Assembly: GCF_024649945.1 (NCBI RefSeq) | Contig: NZ_JANKMS010000001.1 | Location: 930,001 to 994,000 of the forward strand | Direction: 5' to 3' | DNA: 64,000 bases | Source of the DNA: Flavobacterium panacis | GTDB taxonomy: Bacteria > Bacteroidota > Bacteroidia > Flavobacteriales > Flavobacteriaceae | Shown: one piece after another, positions 25,845 to 34,344 of the stretch | How positions within the stretch are numbered: position 1 is the first letter of the stretch | Layout: each line of letters starts with the position of its first letter | Notes under the pieces: generated by a model | Told to the model about the DNA's origin: nothing | Database searches by the model: none | The model's input: only the letters and a program-made list of their open reading frames with translations | Program-made: the position numbers and the translations under genes

Positions 25845-27206
25845 TTGTACGCAATACTAGACATAGAAACCACTGGAGGACAATTTAATGAAGAAGGAAT
25901 TACCGAAATCGCCATCTATAAATTTGATGGGCATGAAGTAGTTGACCAATTCATCAGTCTTGTAAATCCCGAAATTCCGATTCAGCCGTTTGTAGTAAAA
26001 CTGACTGGAATCAATAACGCGATGTTACAGTCGGCGCCAAAGTTCTATGAAGTAGCCAAACGCATTATCGAAATCACTTCAGATTGCGTAATTGTGGCTC
26101 ACAACGCCTCTTTTGACTACAGAATTCTTCGTACAGAATTTCGCCGTTTGGGCTACGATTTCGAAGCTAAAACACTTTGTACAGTCGAATTAGCAAAAAA
26201 ACTAATTCCAGAACAGCCTTCTTACAGTTTAGGAAAATTGGTACGTGCTCTTGGAATTCCAATGGCAGACAGACATCGTGCGAGCGGAGATGCTATGGCT
26301 ACAACAAAGCTGTTCAAAATGCTTTTAGAAAAAGACACCGAGAAAACAATCGTAAAAGATTTTATAAAACTAGAGGTCGAAAAAGGAATTTCTCCAAAAT
26401 TCTTAGATATTTTAAACCAAATGCCGACCAAAACTGGCGTTTATTATATTTATAATGAAGCTGGCACGTTGATTTATATTGGCAAAAGCCAAAATATCAA
26501 AAAGAGAGTCAACCAGCATTTTACCGGAATTACAACCAAAAGCAAAAGAATTCAGGCAGAAGTTTTTACAGTTACTTACGACGAAACTGGTAGCGAATTA
26601 ATTGCGCTTTTAAAAGAAAGTCAGGAAGTAAAAATAAACCGTCCAAAATATAATCGTTCACAAAAGAAAACCGTTTTCCCTTTTGCTCTATACGCTGAAA
26701 AAGATGCAAATGGATATATTAACCTAAAATTAGAGAAAGCCGACGGACGAAAAAAAGAAATTACCTCTTTTGCTTCTTTACAAGATGGCAAAAATGCTCT
26801 TTTTAGATTCACAGCCAAATATCATTTGTGTCAAAAATTAACAGGCTTATACCAAACCAAAAAAGAATGTTTTCAGTATACCATCAAAGAATGTGATGGT
26901 GCTTGTATTGGAGAAATCACACCTGAAGTTTACAATTTAAGAGTACAGCAATTTATTTCAGAAAACAGTTTCGAAAATAAAAGTATGATCTTAATCGACA
27001 GAGGTAGAAATGTAAACGAAAGAAGTGCTATCTTGATAGAAGACGGAACTTACAAAGGCTACGCCTACTACGATTTGAATTATCAAATCACAAATATCGA
27101 TATCCTTAAAAACATTCTAATTCCTATGCAGCACAATCGAGACGTAAAAAACATCATTCAAAGCTACATTCGTAAAAGCAGGTCATTAAAAATAATGCAT
27201 TTTTAA
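25845..27206 (+). CDS. Fusion of DEDD 3'-5' exonuclease and GIY-YIG nuclease domains
   Basis: This is a 453-residue protein. Residues 1-165 are a DnaQ/epsilon-type exonuclease with DIETTGG (Exo I), HNASFDYRIL (Exo II) and HRASGDAMATT (Exo III). Residues about 195-280 are a GIY-YIG domain, TKTGVYYIYNEAGTLIYIGKS with KKRVNQHF, as in UvrC and Cho. A cysteine-containing C-terminal region (CQKLTGLYQTKKECFQY, CDGACIGEI) resembles the UvrC-like continuation. Similar fusions are known in bacteria, and a role in DNA excision repair is inferred. The frame opens with TTG at 25845, the probable start since no upstream ATG exists. Confidence 0.85.
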   Translation: MYAILDIETTGGQFNEEGITEIAIYKFDGHEVVDQFISLVNPEIPIQPFVVKLTGINNAMLQSAPKFYEVAKRIIEITSDCVIVAHNASFDYRILRTEFRRLGYDFEAKTLCTVELAKKLIPEQPSYSLGKLVRALGIPMADRHRASGDAMATTKLFKMLLEKDTEKTIVKDFIKLEVEKGISPKFLDILNQMPTKTGVYYIYNEAGTLIYIGKSQNIKKRVNQHFTGITTKSKRIQAEVFTVTYDETGSELIALLKESQEVKINRPKYNRSQKKTVFPFALYAEKDANGYINLKLEKADGRKKEITSFASLQDGKNALFRFTAKYHLCQKLTGLYQTKKECFQYTIKECDGACIGEITPEVYNLRVQQFISENSFENKSMILIDRGRNVNERSAILIEDGTYKGYAYYDLNYQITNIDILKNILIPMQHNRDVKNIIQSYIRKSRSLKIMHF

Positions 27207-27234
27207 TACGATTAACTTTACGTATCTTCGCGAT

Positions 27235-28074
27235 ATGACAAAAAACAAATCAAAATACGAGATTTTTAGAGAAAAAATCAAAATCATTCTCTACGGAACA
27301 AACACCATTTTGGGCCGAATGTTCGATTTGGTTCTCCTCGGACTCATATTATTAAGCGTATTATTGGTAATGCTCGATACCGTAGAAGGTATTAATCATA
27401 AATACCACCATCAACTTCTAATTTGTGAATGGATTATCACTGCATTCTTTACTTTAGAATATGTTTTAAGAATAATTGCAATTCAAAAACCAGTAAAATA
27501 CGTTTTCAGTTTTTATGGAATCATAGATTTACTGGCAATTTTACCAATGTATTTGTCAATCTTTTTTCCTGCTACAAATGTTTTGACCATTGTGCGTGTA
27601 CTGCGTTTTTTCAGATTATTCAAGATTCTGCATATTCCGCAAATTTCCCATCAATCGTACCAGCTCAAAGAAGCATTGCAGGCTAGTAAAGAAAAAATCC
27701 TTGTTTTCATTTATTTTGTCGTAATAAGTGCCGTTATCATTGGTGCATTAATGTACGTTGTCGAAGGCAAAGAAAGCGGTTTTACCAGCATTCCAGTCAG
27801 CATTTATTGGTCTGTCGTAACACTTACCACGGTTGGTTATGGAGATATTTCGCCAATTACACCGCTTGGGCAATTTCTCGCATCACTTGTCATGATTATG
27901 GGTTACGGAATCATAGCAGTTCCAACGGGTATAGTAACAGCAGAATTTGCCAAAGCAAGCCTTAAAAATAGCTCCGTAAGCGGAAAAAGAACCTGTTCGA
28001 AATGCAATGCTCAACTTCATTTTGACAATGCAAAATACTGCTACCAATGCGGAAAAACATTACCCAATAATTAA
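27235..28074 (+). CDS. Voltage-gated-like potassium channel with C-terminal zinc ribbon
   Basis: A 279-residue six-transmembrane ion channel. S1-S3 are hydrophobic (LVLLGLILLSVLLVMLDT; ITAFFTLEYVLRIIA). An S4-like segment IVRVLRFFRLFKIL carries spaced arginines, and the pore loop holds the K+ selectivity filter TTVGYGDISP. The final 35 residues add CSKCNAQLHFDNAKYCYQCG, a four-cysteine zinc-ribbon unit. The channel call is strong. The role of the ribbon, perhaps metal or redox sensing or assembly, is unknown. Confidence 0.9.
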   Translation: MTKNKSKYEIFREKIKIILYGTNTILGRMFDLVLLGLILLSVLLVMLDTVEGINHKYHHQLLICEWIITAFFTLEYVLRIIAIQKPVKYVFSFYGIIDLLAILPMYLSIFFPATNVLTIVRVLRFFRLFKILHIPQISHQSYQLKEALQASKEKILVFIYFVVISAVIIGALMYVVEGKESGFTSIPVSIYWSVVTLTTVGYGDISPITPLGQFLASLVMIMGYGIIAVPTGIVTAEFAKASLKNSSVSGKRTCSKCNAQLHFDNAKYCYQCGKTLPNN

Positions 28075-28078
28075 TTTA

Positions 28079-28222
28079 TGAAGCTAATCCAGCTGTACAT
28101 TACAACTCCTCCTTATCTTTGTTGTTTTTTAAAGTCATAAAAGGAGCTTCCGTTGGTCGCTCTTTTATTCCAAAAAAAACAAACAAATATAAGTCCGGGG
28201 TTTCCATTTCCATCTGGGCTAA
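28079..28222. repeat. Dispersed flavobacterial element, possibly Flavo-1 RNA-like, upstream of miaA
   Basis: The block starts with GAAGCTAATCCAGCTGTACA and ends with AAGTCCGGGGTTTCC, then CATTTCCATCTGGGCT. On the minus strand it reads AGCCCAGATGGAAATGG, a GGACTT stretch, and GCTGGATTAGCTTC. This organisation recalls a repeat very common in Flavobacterium intergenic DNA and possibly the Flavo-1 RNA family. An internal hairpin (AAAAGGAGC with GCTCTTTT) is visible. The identification is from memory of the motif, not a search. Confidence 0.45.
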
Positions 28223-28227
28223 AAAAT

Positions 28228-29148
28228 ATGAAGTACCTAATTACCATTGTCGGACCAACAGCTATCGGGAAAACTGCCCTAAGTATCGCTTTGGCACAAC
28301 ATTTTAAATGCGAGATTATCTCTTGCGACAGCCGTCAGTTTTTCAAAGAAATGACGATTGGAACCGCCGTTCCAAGTCAGGAAGAATTAAGCGTTGCCAA
28401 ACATCATTTCATTCAAAACAAATCAATTTTTGAAAATTATACAGTTGGCGATTACGAAAAAGAAGCGCTTTTAAAATTAGAAGAATTGTACCAAAACAAT
28501 GATTTTGCCATTCTAATTGGCGGATCAGGTTTATATGTCGATGCCGTTTTAAAAGGCTTTGATGAATTCCCAGAAATCGCTCCAGAAGTCAGAACCGAAG
28601 TTAATTCAAATTACGAAAAGCTCGGGATCGAATATCTTCAAGAACAATTACAAAACTTAGATCCAGATTATTATCAAAAAATAAAAATCGAAAATCCTCA
28701 GACTTTGCAAAACCCACAACGAATGATGCGTTTTGTCGAAGTTTGTATTGGTTCGCAAAAACCATATTCTTCCTTTTTAAATCTTAAGAAAAACAATCGA
28801 AACTTCACTCCTATTTTAATTGGTTTAGACGCCGATAGAGAAATCATTTACAGCAGAATCAACCAGCGTGTAGACATCATGATGAATGAAGGTTTACTTA
28901 AAGAAGCAGAAGTACTTTATCCTAACAAAGAGTTAAATGCTTTACAAACGGTCGGTTATAGGGAATTATTTAGTTATTTTGGAGGAGAATTCACTTTGCC
29001 TTTCGCAATTGAAGAAATAAAAAAGAACACACGCAGATTTTCAAAAAGACAATTAACGTGGTTCAAACGAAATGAAAACACCAAATGGTTTGATTATGCG
29101 CTAGATAGAAAACAAATTATAAATTACATTGAAGATAAAACAAAATAA
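28228..29148 (+). CDS. miaA: tRNA dimethylallyltransferase
   Basis: It adds a dimethylallyl group to A37 of tRNAs reading U-starting codons. The sequence opens with the P-loop VGPTAIGKTALSIALA, followed by IISCDSRQFFKEMTIGTA, where the conserved Asp and Ser lie. Other landmarks are IGGSGLYVDAVL and RRFSKRQLTWFKR. I take the start at MKYLITIVGPT, giving 306 residues. The 25 codons upstream (to 28153) are encoded by the repeat element. Confidence 0.95.
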   Translation: MKYLITIVGPTAIGKTALSIALAQHFKCEIISCDSRQFFKEMTIGTAVPSQEELSVAKHHFIQNKSIFENYTVGDYEKEALLKLEELYQNNDFAILIGGSGLYVDAVLKGFDEFPEIAPEVRTEVNSNYEKLGIEYLQEQLQNLDPDYYQKIKIENPQTLQNPQRMMRFVEVCIGSQKPYSSFLNLKKNNRNFTPILIGLDADREIIYSRINQRVDIMMNEGLLKEAEVLYPNKELNALQTVGYRELFSYFGGEFTLPFAIEEIKKNTRRFSKRQLTWFKRNENTKWFDYALDRKQIINYIEDKTK

Positions 29149-29226
29149 TCTTTTCTCTTTGTTCTATATTCTTTGTTCTCTCCTTCAAAAATCTAAAATC
29201 AACAATCTAAAATCTAAATTTAGAAA

Positions 29227-29973
29227 ATGCCAATATCACCAAATTTCACATCCGTTTTAAGCAAAGACTGGGAAATTAATTTTACACAATGTACGCCAAA
29301 TGGCTATTTAAAATATACCGATTTATGCAATCTTTTACAACTGACAGCCGCAGCACATTCAGAAGTGGGCGGTATCAGCTTTACGGACATGCAGGAATTT
29401 GATCAAGCGTGGGTTTTAAGCCGTATGCGTGTCGAGATAACCGCTTTACCAAAATGGCAAGATGTTGTCACGGTAAAAACATGGATCAATAGCCTTGAAA
29501 ATTCACGTTCAGTTCGTGCGCTTGAAATGTATGTAAACGGCAAAAAGATTGTGGGAAGTGAAACTTATTGGGCTGTTTTCAACACCAAAGCACGTCGTCC
29601 AGAAGCTTTGGCTTTGCCTTTTGAACATTTTGAGTTATTCCCAGACAACAGAGCGACAGTGGAAGGATTTTCTAGAATCAACATTAATCCCGAAAAAGAA
29701 TCAGTTTTCGAAAAAACAGTTTATTTATCAGATTTAGACATTGTAAATCATGCTAATAATGTAAAATATTTAGAATGGTGTTTGGATCATGTTGACGTAA
29801 AAAGAATTCTAAAACAAGAAGTAAAAAGCTTCGAAATGAATTTCCTAAAAGAGCTTTCTCTAAACGATCAAGTCGTTATTCATGAAAATGACAATGAAGA
29901 TCATTCAGCGACAACTTTCAGCATTACGAAAGGGGATAAAAATTGTTTTGCTTTAGAATTGCATTGGAAATAA
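29227..29973 (+). CDS. Acyl-ACP thioesterase (FatA-like double hot-dog)
   Basis: This 248-residue enzyme releases fatty acids from acyl carrier protein or a related thioester. The N-terminal hot-dog has CTPNGYLKYTDLCNLLQLTA and WVLSRMRVEI. The C-terminal half has VYLSDLDIVNHANNVKYLEW, containing the Asn/His pair characteristic of plant-type acyl-ACP thioesterases. The physiological substrate is unknown. It follows miaA after a 78-nt AT-rich spacer with repeated AATCTAAAATC words. Confidence 0.85.
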   Translation: MPISPNFTSVLSKDWEINFTQCTPNGYLKYTDLCNLLQLTAAAHSEVGGISFTDMQEFDQAWVLSRMRVEITALPKWQDVVTVKTWINSLENSRSVRALEMYVNGKKIVGSETYWAVFNTKARRPEALALPFEHFELFPDNRATVEGFSRININPEKESVFEKTVYLSDLDIVNHANNVKYLEWCLDHVDVKRILKQEVKSFEMNFLKELSLNDQVVIHENDNEDHSATTFSITKGDKNCFALELHWK

Positions 29974-30009
29974 ATTTTAAGCCACTGATTAAAAAGATTC
30001 TAAATGATT

Positions 30010-30168
30010 TTTTTTTTAGCCACGAATTACACGAATTCCCACTAATTTTTAAAACTTTGAATTATTTATTTTAAAAATTCTGTTCATAAAAATCTTCAAA
30101 AATTGTTTTAATCTGTGGCAAAAAAACAATTAGCGAAAATTCGTGTAATTCGTGGCAAACAAAAAAAT
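30010..30168. repeat. Long GCCACGAATT-family inverted repeat element
   Basis: Left arm GCCACGAATTACACGAATT (30019-30037) and right arm AATTCGTGTAATTCGTGGC (30137-30155) are perfect complements, 19 bp, separated by 99 nt. T and A runs continue the stem outside. The size and arrangement (about 150 bp, terminal inverted repeats) resemble a miniature non-autonomous element, but no target duplication is evident. Confidence 0.75.
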
Positions 30169-30209
30169 AAAAAAAACGATGTAATTCCCGCAGAACTGCA
30201 TCGTTTTTT
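30169..30209 (-). terminator. Terminator of the RNA-repair operon
   Basis: The stem AAACGATG with CATCGTTT encloses an inner GCAG-AA-CTGC hairpin and is flanked by A and T runs. It lies 8 nt beyond the stop of the last operon gene. Confidence 0.7.
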
Positions 30210-30216
30210 GTTAAAA

Positions 30217-30750
30217 TCATTTCGATTTCTTTTTAGATTTTTTCTTATCCTTTTTAGGTTTCTTCTTTTTCAACAAATCAACTTTGTCTTTAATTCGTTT
30301 TTCAACTTCACTAATTCCGGAGTCATAATCGTGTTGAATCGAATATAATTTCGCCTGTTTAATTTCTTTTAAAGCATCTTTAAATTGATGCTGCACTTCC
30401 AAAAGAACCGCTTTTTTGACATAAATCTCCGATTTATTGATCCCTTTAACTGTCAAAGCAAAATCAATAAGTTTTTGCGCCTCTTCGAAATCTTCATTCA
30501 AAATCAAAGTTTTCAAGTAATACGGATATACTTCAAGCGCATGGATATTAATTGCTAAAGCCTGTTGAAAATAAGATTTCGCTTCCTCATAATTCATTAA
30601 TTGTTCTGCTTGAATTCTTCCGTACAAACACAAAACCATCGTGTTTTTATCATCATAAGAAGAAGCATAATCCAAAGATTCAATTGTTCCTTCCAGCCAA
30701 AACGGATAATTATCCAAAGCCTGAAAAAGATATTTATCAGTTGTCTTCAT
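30217..30750 (-). CDS. TPR-repeat protein with lysine-rich tail, last gene of the rtcB-prfH operon
   Basis: This 177-residue protein is made of helical TPR-like repeats ([60 protein letters not shown]). The last 25 residues are almost all lysine with Asp, Pro and Ser ([17 protein letters not shown]), suited to contact RNA or the ribosome. It has no signal peptide. Its start overlaps the prfH stop by 14 nt, so it is translationally coupled. I do not know a named family; partnership in ribosome rescue is inferred from position. Confidence 0.8.
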   Translation of the reverse strand: MKTTDKYLFQALDNYPFWLEGTIESLDYASSYDDKNTMVLCLYGRIQAEQLMNYEEAKSYFQQALAINIHALEVYPYYLKTLILNEDFEEAQKLIDFALTVKGINKSEIYVKKAVLLEVQHQFKDALKEIKQAKLYSIQHDYDSGISEVEKRIKDKVDLLKKKKPKKDKKKSKKKSK

Positions 30751-31426
30751 TTCGTAAATCGTTTTTTAATTTCTGACGAGTTCCTTTGTAGCTTTTCTCT
30801 ACTTTATTCTTTTTAAAATCACTTCCGATAAAAACTCTAACTGGATTTCCACGCTGTACATTTAGCTGATTTTCCCATTGCTTTCCTACGTGATTTTTAA
30901 GCTGTAGTAATTTCTCGTCTTCTAGTTTTTTAATTAATCTTTCTGTTGCCTGTTTTTTGTTTTGATGTTGCGACCTGCTGTCCATCGCCACAACTGCAAT
31001 TCCTGTCGGAATATGAGTCGCTCGAATCGCAGAACTCACTTTGTTTACATGCTGTCCTCCCGCTCCAGAGCTTCTCATCGCCTGATACTGAATATCATTT
31101 TCTGAAAACGAATTGTTTTTCTGTTGTTCAACTTCAAAAATACCGATAAACCAGTTTTTGCGTTTGTGCATTTTCCTAAACTGACTTTGGCCAATTCATT
31201 GAATTGTTCCAATCCATGAATCCACAAACTGGTCAACATTTTTTCCTTTTACAGCAATTGATGCCGTTTCTACAGTTCCGTTTTCAGTTCCTGCTTCTCT
31301 TTGCAGTAAAACTATTTCTAGTTTATGTTCTTGCGCTTCTTCTAGCACTTTTTTAAGCACTTGGGCCACAACCCAAGTGCATTCTGCAGGTCCGCGACCC
31401 GCTGTTATCTGAATTATTCTTTCCAT
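30737..31426 (-). pseudogene. prfH: Peptide chain release factor H interrupted by an in-frame TGA
   Basis: One reading frame runs from ATG at 31426 to the stop at 30737. It is broken only by TGA at 31198-31196 (codon 77). The first part (76 residues, ending DSWIGTIQ) is the PrfH N-terminal domain. The second (ATG at 31171, MHKRKNWF) carries the peptidyl-hydrolysis motif [14 protein letters not shown] at codons 123-125. As I recall the family, the interrupted site is a tryptophan in a conserved GTIQW segment, so a single G-to-A change of TGG would explain it. It may be a dead gene, a gene expressed by UGA readthrough, or two polypeptides. Both sides of the break look intact and unmutated, and neighbours overlap it tightly, which argues against long decay. 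Confidence 0.82.
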
Positions 31427-32025
31427 TTCTTTAAAATTTTGAGCAGCTTTTCTCTGTTTTTCGCTGCTTTTACAAATTGCGGAAGTCTCGAAACCATCGT
31501 TCCATTAGCACTCCCGTCATTGTTTCTTTCTCGCAAATCTGCCGTAATGTATCTTTCGAGATAATCGATATGATTCATATTATATGCCCAAAATAAGTTT
31601 CCGTTAATTTCTTTCTGAAACCAAAGAGGCAAATCATACCACATATCTTTTGCTAAACCATTATCTGCTTTCGATTCTTCTTTAACTCTATACGTTTTTG
31701 TTTTCCATTCCTCCTGAAAATCACAATGAGGACATTTCGTTTTGTATGTTAAAGGTTTTTCCTTTAAAGGCTGAGATTGGTAATCGAATTTTTCGAAGCA
31801 ATTATTGCAATATTCCTTGCCATAAGCTATGTATTGATACACAGGTTCTTTTATTTTGTAAAAACAATTTTTGCATTCAAAAACCATATTGTGACATCTT
31901 CCACATTCGCATTTTTCTTTTAATTCCTCTTTCACAACCGCTTTCGATTCGCATTTTGGGCATTTAACCAAAATCTCATTATAAAAGCTTCCCAGCCATT
32001 TATTTTCGTCTTGAAATCTTTCCAT
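31414..32025 (-). CDS. Multi-zinc-ribbon protein of the rtcB-prfH operon
   Basis: A 203-residue protein with five Cys pairs: CPKC (about 18-21), CECGRC, CKNC, CNNC and CPHC (about 100). This implies two or three zinc ribbons in the first half. The second half has WYDLPLWFQKEINGNLFWAYNMNHIDYLERYI and a basic tail, with no catalytic motif I recognise. It lies 12 nt after rtcB and overlaps prfH by 13 nt. The ribbons suggest RNA or ribosome binding, and a role in recognising damaged RNA is inference from context only. Confidence 0.8.
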   Translation of the reverse strand: MERFQDENKWLGSFYNEILVKCPKCESKAVVKEELKEKCECGRCHNMVFECKNCFYKIKEPVYQYIAYGKEYCNNCFEKFDYQSQPLKEKPLTYKTKCPHCDFQEEWKTKTYRVKEESKADNGLAKDMWYDLPLWFQKEINGNLFWAYNMNHIDYLERYITADLRERNNDGSANGTMVSRLPQFVKAAKNREKLLKILKKWKE

Positions 32026-32037
32026 GATCTTTAATTT

Positions 32038-33429
32038 TTAGCGATCCATTCTAACAATCTTAGGCGTAAATGTTCCTAAAACTTCTACTAACTCGGTTTG
32101 GTTTGTCATCACTTTTTCAATGTCTTTGTAAGCCATTGGAGCTTCGTCGATATTACCACCAATCAAAGTCACATCATGTTTCTTCAATTCTTTTTTAATC
32201 TGACTTTGCGTAAAACTACTTTTACATTTCGCTCTAGAAAACAAACGTCCAGCGCCATGCGAAGCTGAATTTAGGCTTTCTGCATTTCCTTTTCCTTTCA
32301 CAATAAATCCCGGCGCTGTCATCGAACCAGGAATAATTCCAAGTTGACCTTCACCAGCTGGCGTTGCTCCTTTTCTGTGCACAATGCATTCCTGACCGTT
32401 TACCATTTCTTTCCAAGCAAAATTGTGATGGTTTTCTATTGTTACCACTACTCTTTTTCCAATCGCTTTGGCAATTCTTCTGTGAATATCATCGTGACAA
32501 GCTTTTGCATATTCACCAGCTAAATTCATTGCCAACCAATATTCCTGACCATCGTGCGTATTCAAATCTAGCCAAGCTAAATGCTGTACATTTTTTGGTA
32601 ACGGACATTGTTTTGTTGCCAAATACGTGTAATGTTTTGCAATGTTAGCGCCTAATCCGCGTGAACCGCTGTGTGATAGAACGGCAAAATATTCACCTTT
32701 TTCTAATTTCCATTCGTTCTCAGGATTATCGATTTTTGCGATTCCGAATTCTACGAAATGATTTCCTCCACCTGAACTTCCCAATTGCTTGTAAGCTTTT
32801 GGTAAAAGATTTTTCAGTAATGGAATATCCTGAAATTCGCTTTTATAAAATACTTCGTGATCGACTCTTGAAGCATGCGCTTCATACATTCCAAATTTCG
32901 TATTGTCTTTTAGAATTGCTTCTAATTGATGCTCTCTCCCTTTAAAATGAGAAGCTGGTAAATCAAAAATTGAAAGACTCATTCTGCAACCAATATCCAC
33001 ACCAACTCCATACGGAATAATCGCATTATCAGTCGCTAAAACCCCACCAATTGGCAATCCGTAACCAGAATGCGCATCTGGCATTAAAGCTCCAGCAACT
33101 GAAACTGGTAATTTCAATGAATCATATAATTGAAATTTTGCCTGCTGATCAATTTCATTTTCACCAAAAATGGTAAAAGGCGCTCTCGTTGTTTTAAGCT
33201 GATGCATTCTTACTTGTACTGGTTTGATTAAACCTTCGGCAACTTTGCCCCAAGTTCCGTTTCCTTCGTATTTTTCAGGATTTAGCAGTACATCTTTTGC
33301 TTCTGTTAGAATAGATTCCTTTTTTTCTCTTTTTCTATATCTATTTATCTGCCCTAAGGCGATGTTTATTGAATTGTTCTTTGGAAAACCTAATTTAATT
33401 AAGTCTTTTCCAGATAATTTATTTCCCAT
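32038..33429 (-). CDS. rtcB: RtcB RNA-splicing ligase, PrfH-associated type
   Basis: A GTP- and Mn-dependent ligase that seals 2',3'-cyclic phosphate (or 3'-phosphate) and 5'-OH RNA ends. The 463 residues include DAHSGYGLPIGGVL, the metal-binding GVDIGCRM (Cys148, Arg where many RtcBs have Gly), GGGNHFVEF, NHHNFAW, HRKGATPA and SHGAGRLFSR, whose His (about 391) takes GMP. RtcB next to prfH is established as a rescue-and-repair pair for ribosomes cut in the decoding centre (RtcB2-PrfH). The start overlaps the preceding gene by 11 nt. Confidence 0.93.
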   Translation of the reverse strand: MGNKLSGKDLIKLGFPKNNSINIALGQINRYRKREKKESILTEAKDVLLNPEKYEGNGTWGKVAEGLIKPVQVRMHQLKTTRAPFTIFGENEIDQQAKFQLYDSLKLPVSVAGALMPDAHSGYGLPIGGVLATDNAIIPYGVGVDIGCRMSLSIFDLPASHFKGREHQLEAILKDNTKFGMYEAHASRVDHEVFYKSEFQDIPLLKNLLPKAYKQLGSSGGGNHFVEFGIAKIDNPENEWKLEKGEYFAVLSHSGSRGLGANIAKHYTYLATKQCPLPKNVQHLAWLDLNTHDGQEYWLAMNLAGEYAKACHDDIHRRIAKAIGKRVVVTIENHHNFAWKEMVNGQECIVHRKGATPAGEGQLGIIPGSMTAPGFIVKGKGNAESLNSASHGAGRLFSRAKCKSSFTQSQIKKELKKHDVTLIGGNIDEAPMAYKDIEKVMTNQTELVEVLGTFTPKIVRMDR

Positions 33430-34180
33430 GATGTTCTATCATTTCATCTGCATATTGCTGATACAATGCATGCAAACTTTTATTTTTAATTGGACTTATC
33501 TCTTTTGGGTTTTCTTTTTCATAGTAACTCCATGTATGAGAACCGCCGTGCATTAATCTGTTTATTTTATCTCTCAGATTATGATTATCAATATAATTAT
33601 CAATAAGCTTAATTTGACTTTCTAAATCTGAATCGACCATTTTTGTATGCGTAATCATGTAAGGACTCACACGCAGAACATAACGCCAAGGTTCGTTGAA
33701 TACATAATGAATTTTGTATCGTTTGCAATTGCTGCACCAACGTTCTCTTTTATAAAAATGCGCTTTTTCTTTTTCGGTCAATTCGAGTTTTGAACTTTTC
33801 CATTCCCACTCTGAAAACTCTTTTACAGTTTGGATTTTTTCAACATAAACACCTCTCCTTTTTCGTTTTTTCTTTCTCTTAAAAGATTTTTCGGGAGAAA
33901 ACTGCCATGTGTTTATTTTTTCCAATAATTCGCTGTAAAATGTAGCTTCACTTGATCTGGCTACATCTTCTCTTAATTTGAAATTACGTTGCCAGCCTTT
34001 TTGATAGGGTACTTCCAGAGGAACTAACGGTAAATCTTGTCGTTTGTTCCAAAGTTCTTTTTCAAGTTTTCTTAACTGAATTAATTGTTTTTCAAAATCT
34101 TCTTTTACTACTCTTTTTTTTCTTCTTTTACTTTTAAAACGAGTACACAAAGCATACTCCTCTACCGTATAATTTTCCAT
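33419..34180 (-). CDS. Unknown basic protein, first gene of the rtcB-prfH operon
   Basis: I do not recognise this protein. From MENYTVEEY (34180) it has 253 residues; ATGs at 34198 and 34213 are alternatives. It is strongly basic, with Lys/Arg clusters (FKSKRRKKRVVKEDF, SFKRKKKRKRRGVYVEK), a single CSNC pair in RWCSNCKRYKIHYVF, and an aromatic C-terminal half (WRYVLRVSPYMITHTKM). There is no membrane segment or known enzyme motif. The composition fits an RNA-binding protein. Its position at the head of an operon with rtcB and prfH suggests a substrate-recognition or regulatory role in RNA repair, which is inference. Confidence 0.75.
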   Translation of the reverse strand: MENYTVEEYALCTRFKSKRRKKRVVKEDFEKQLIQLRKLEKELWNKRQDLPLVPLEVPYQKGWQRNFKLREDVARSSEATFYSELLEKINTWQFSPEKSFKRKKKRKRRGVYVEKIQTVKEFSEWEWKSSKLELTEKEKAHFYKRERWCSNCKRYKIHYVFNEPWRYVLRVSPYMITHTKMVDSDLESQIKLIDNYIDNHNLRDKINRLMHGGSHTWSYYEKENPKEISPIKNKSLHALYQQYADEMIEHHGK

Positions 34181-34285
34181 AAAAAAATTATCGTGCATTA
34201 AATTAACAGCCAAATAGGCTTAACCTTTTATCCTCACGGATAAATTCTAAAAATCGATTTTCGGGAAAATTTTGAAGAGTCTAGA

Positions 34286-34325
34286 ATAAAAAAAGCCCGA
34301 AACTTATTGTCTTCGGGCTTTTTTA
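34286..34325 (-). terminator. Terminator or attenuator upstream of the RNA-repair operon
   Basis: The stem AAAAAGCCCGAA with TTCGGGCTTTTTT (12 bp) and a loop of about 10 nt carry a T-run on both strands. No gene on the plus strand ends here. On the minus strand it follows the small ORF at 34345-34428 and precedes the operon start by about 105 nt, so it either ends a small transcript or acts as an attenuator for the operon. Confidence 0.75.
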
Positions 34326-34344
34326 TATATCTAAAATTATATTT

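Noticed and set aside
30010..30168. GCCACGAATT element considered as a transcription terminator
   Set aside because: The arms are about 100 nt apart and the adjacent genes have their own compact terminators, so a dispersed repeat is the better description.
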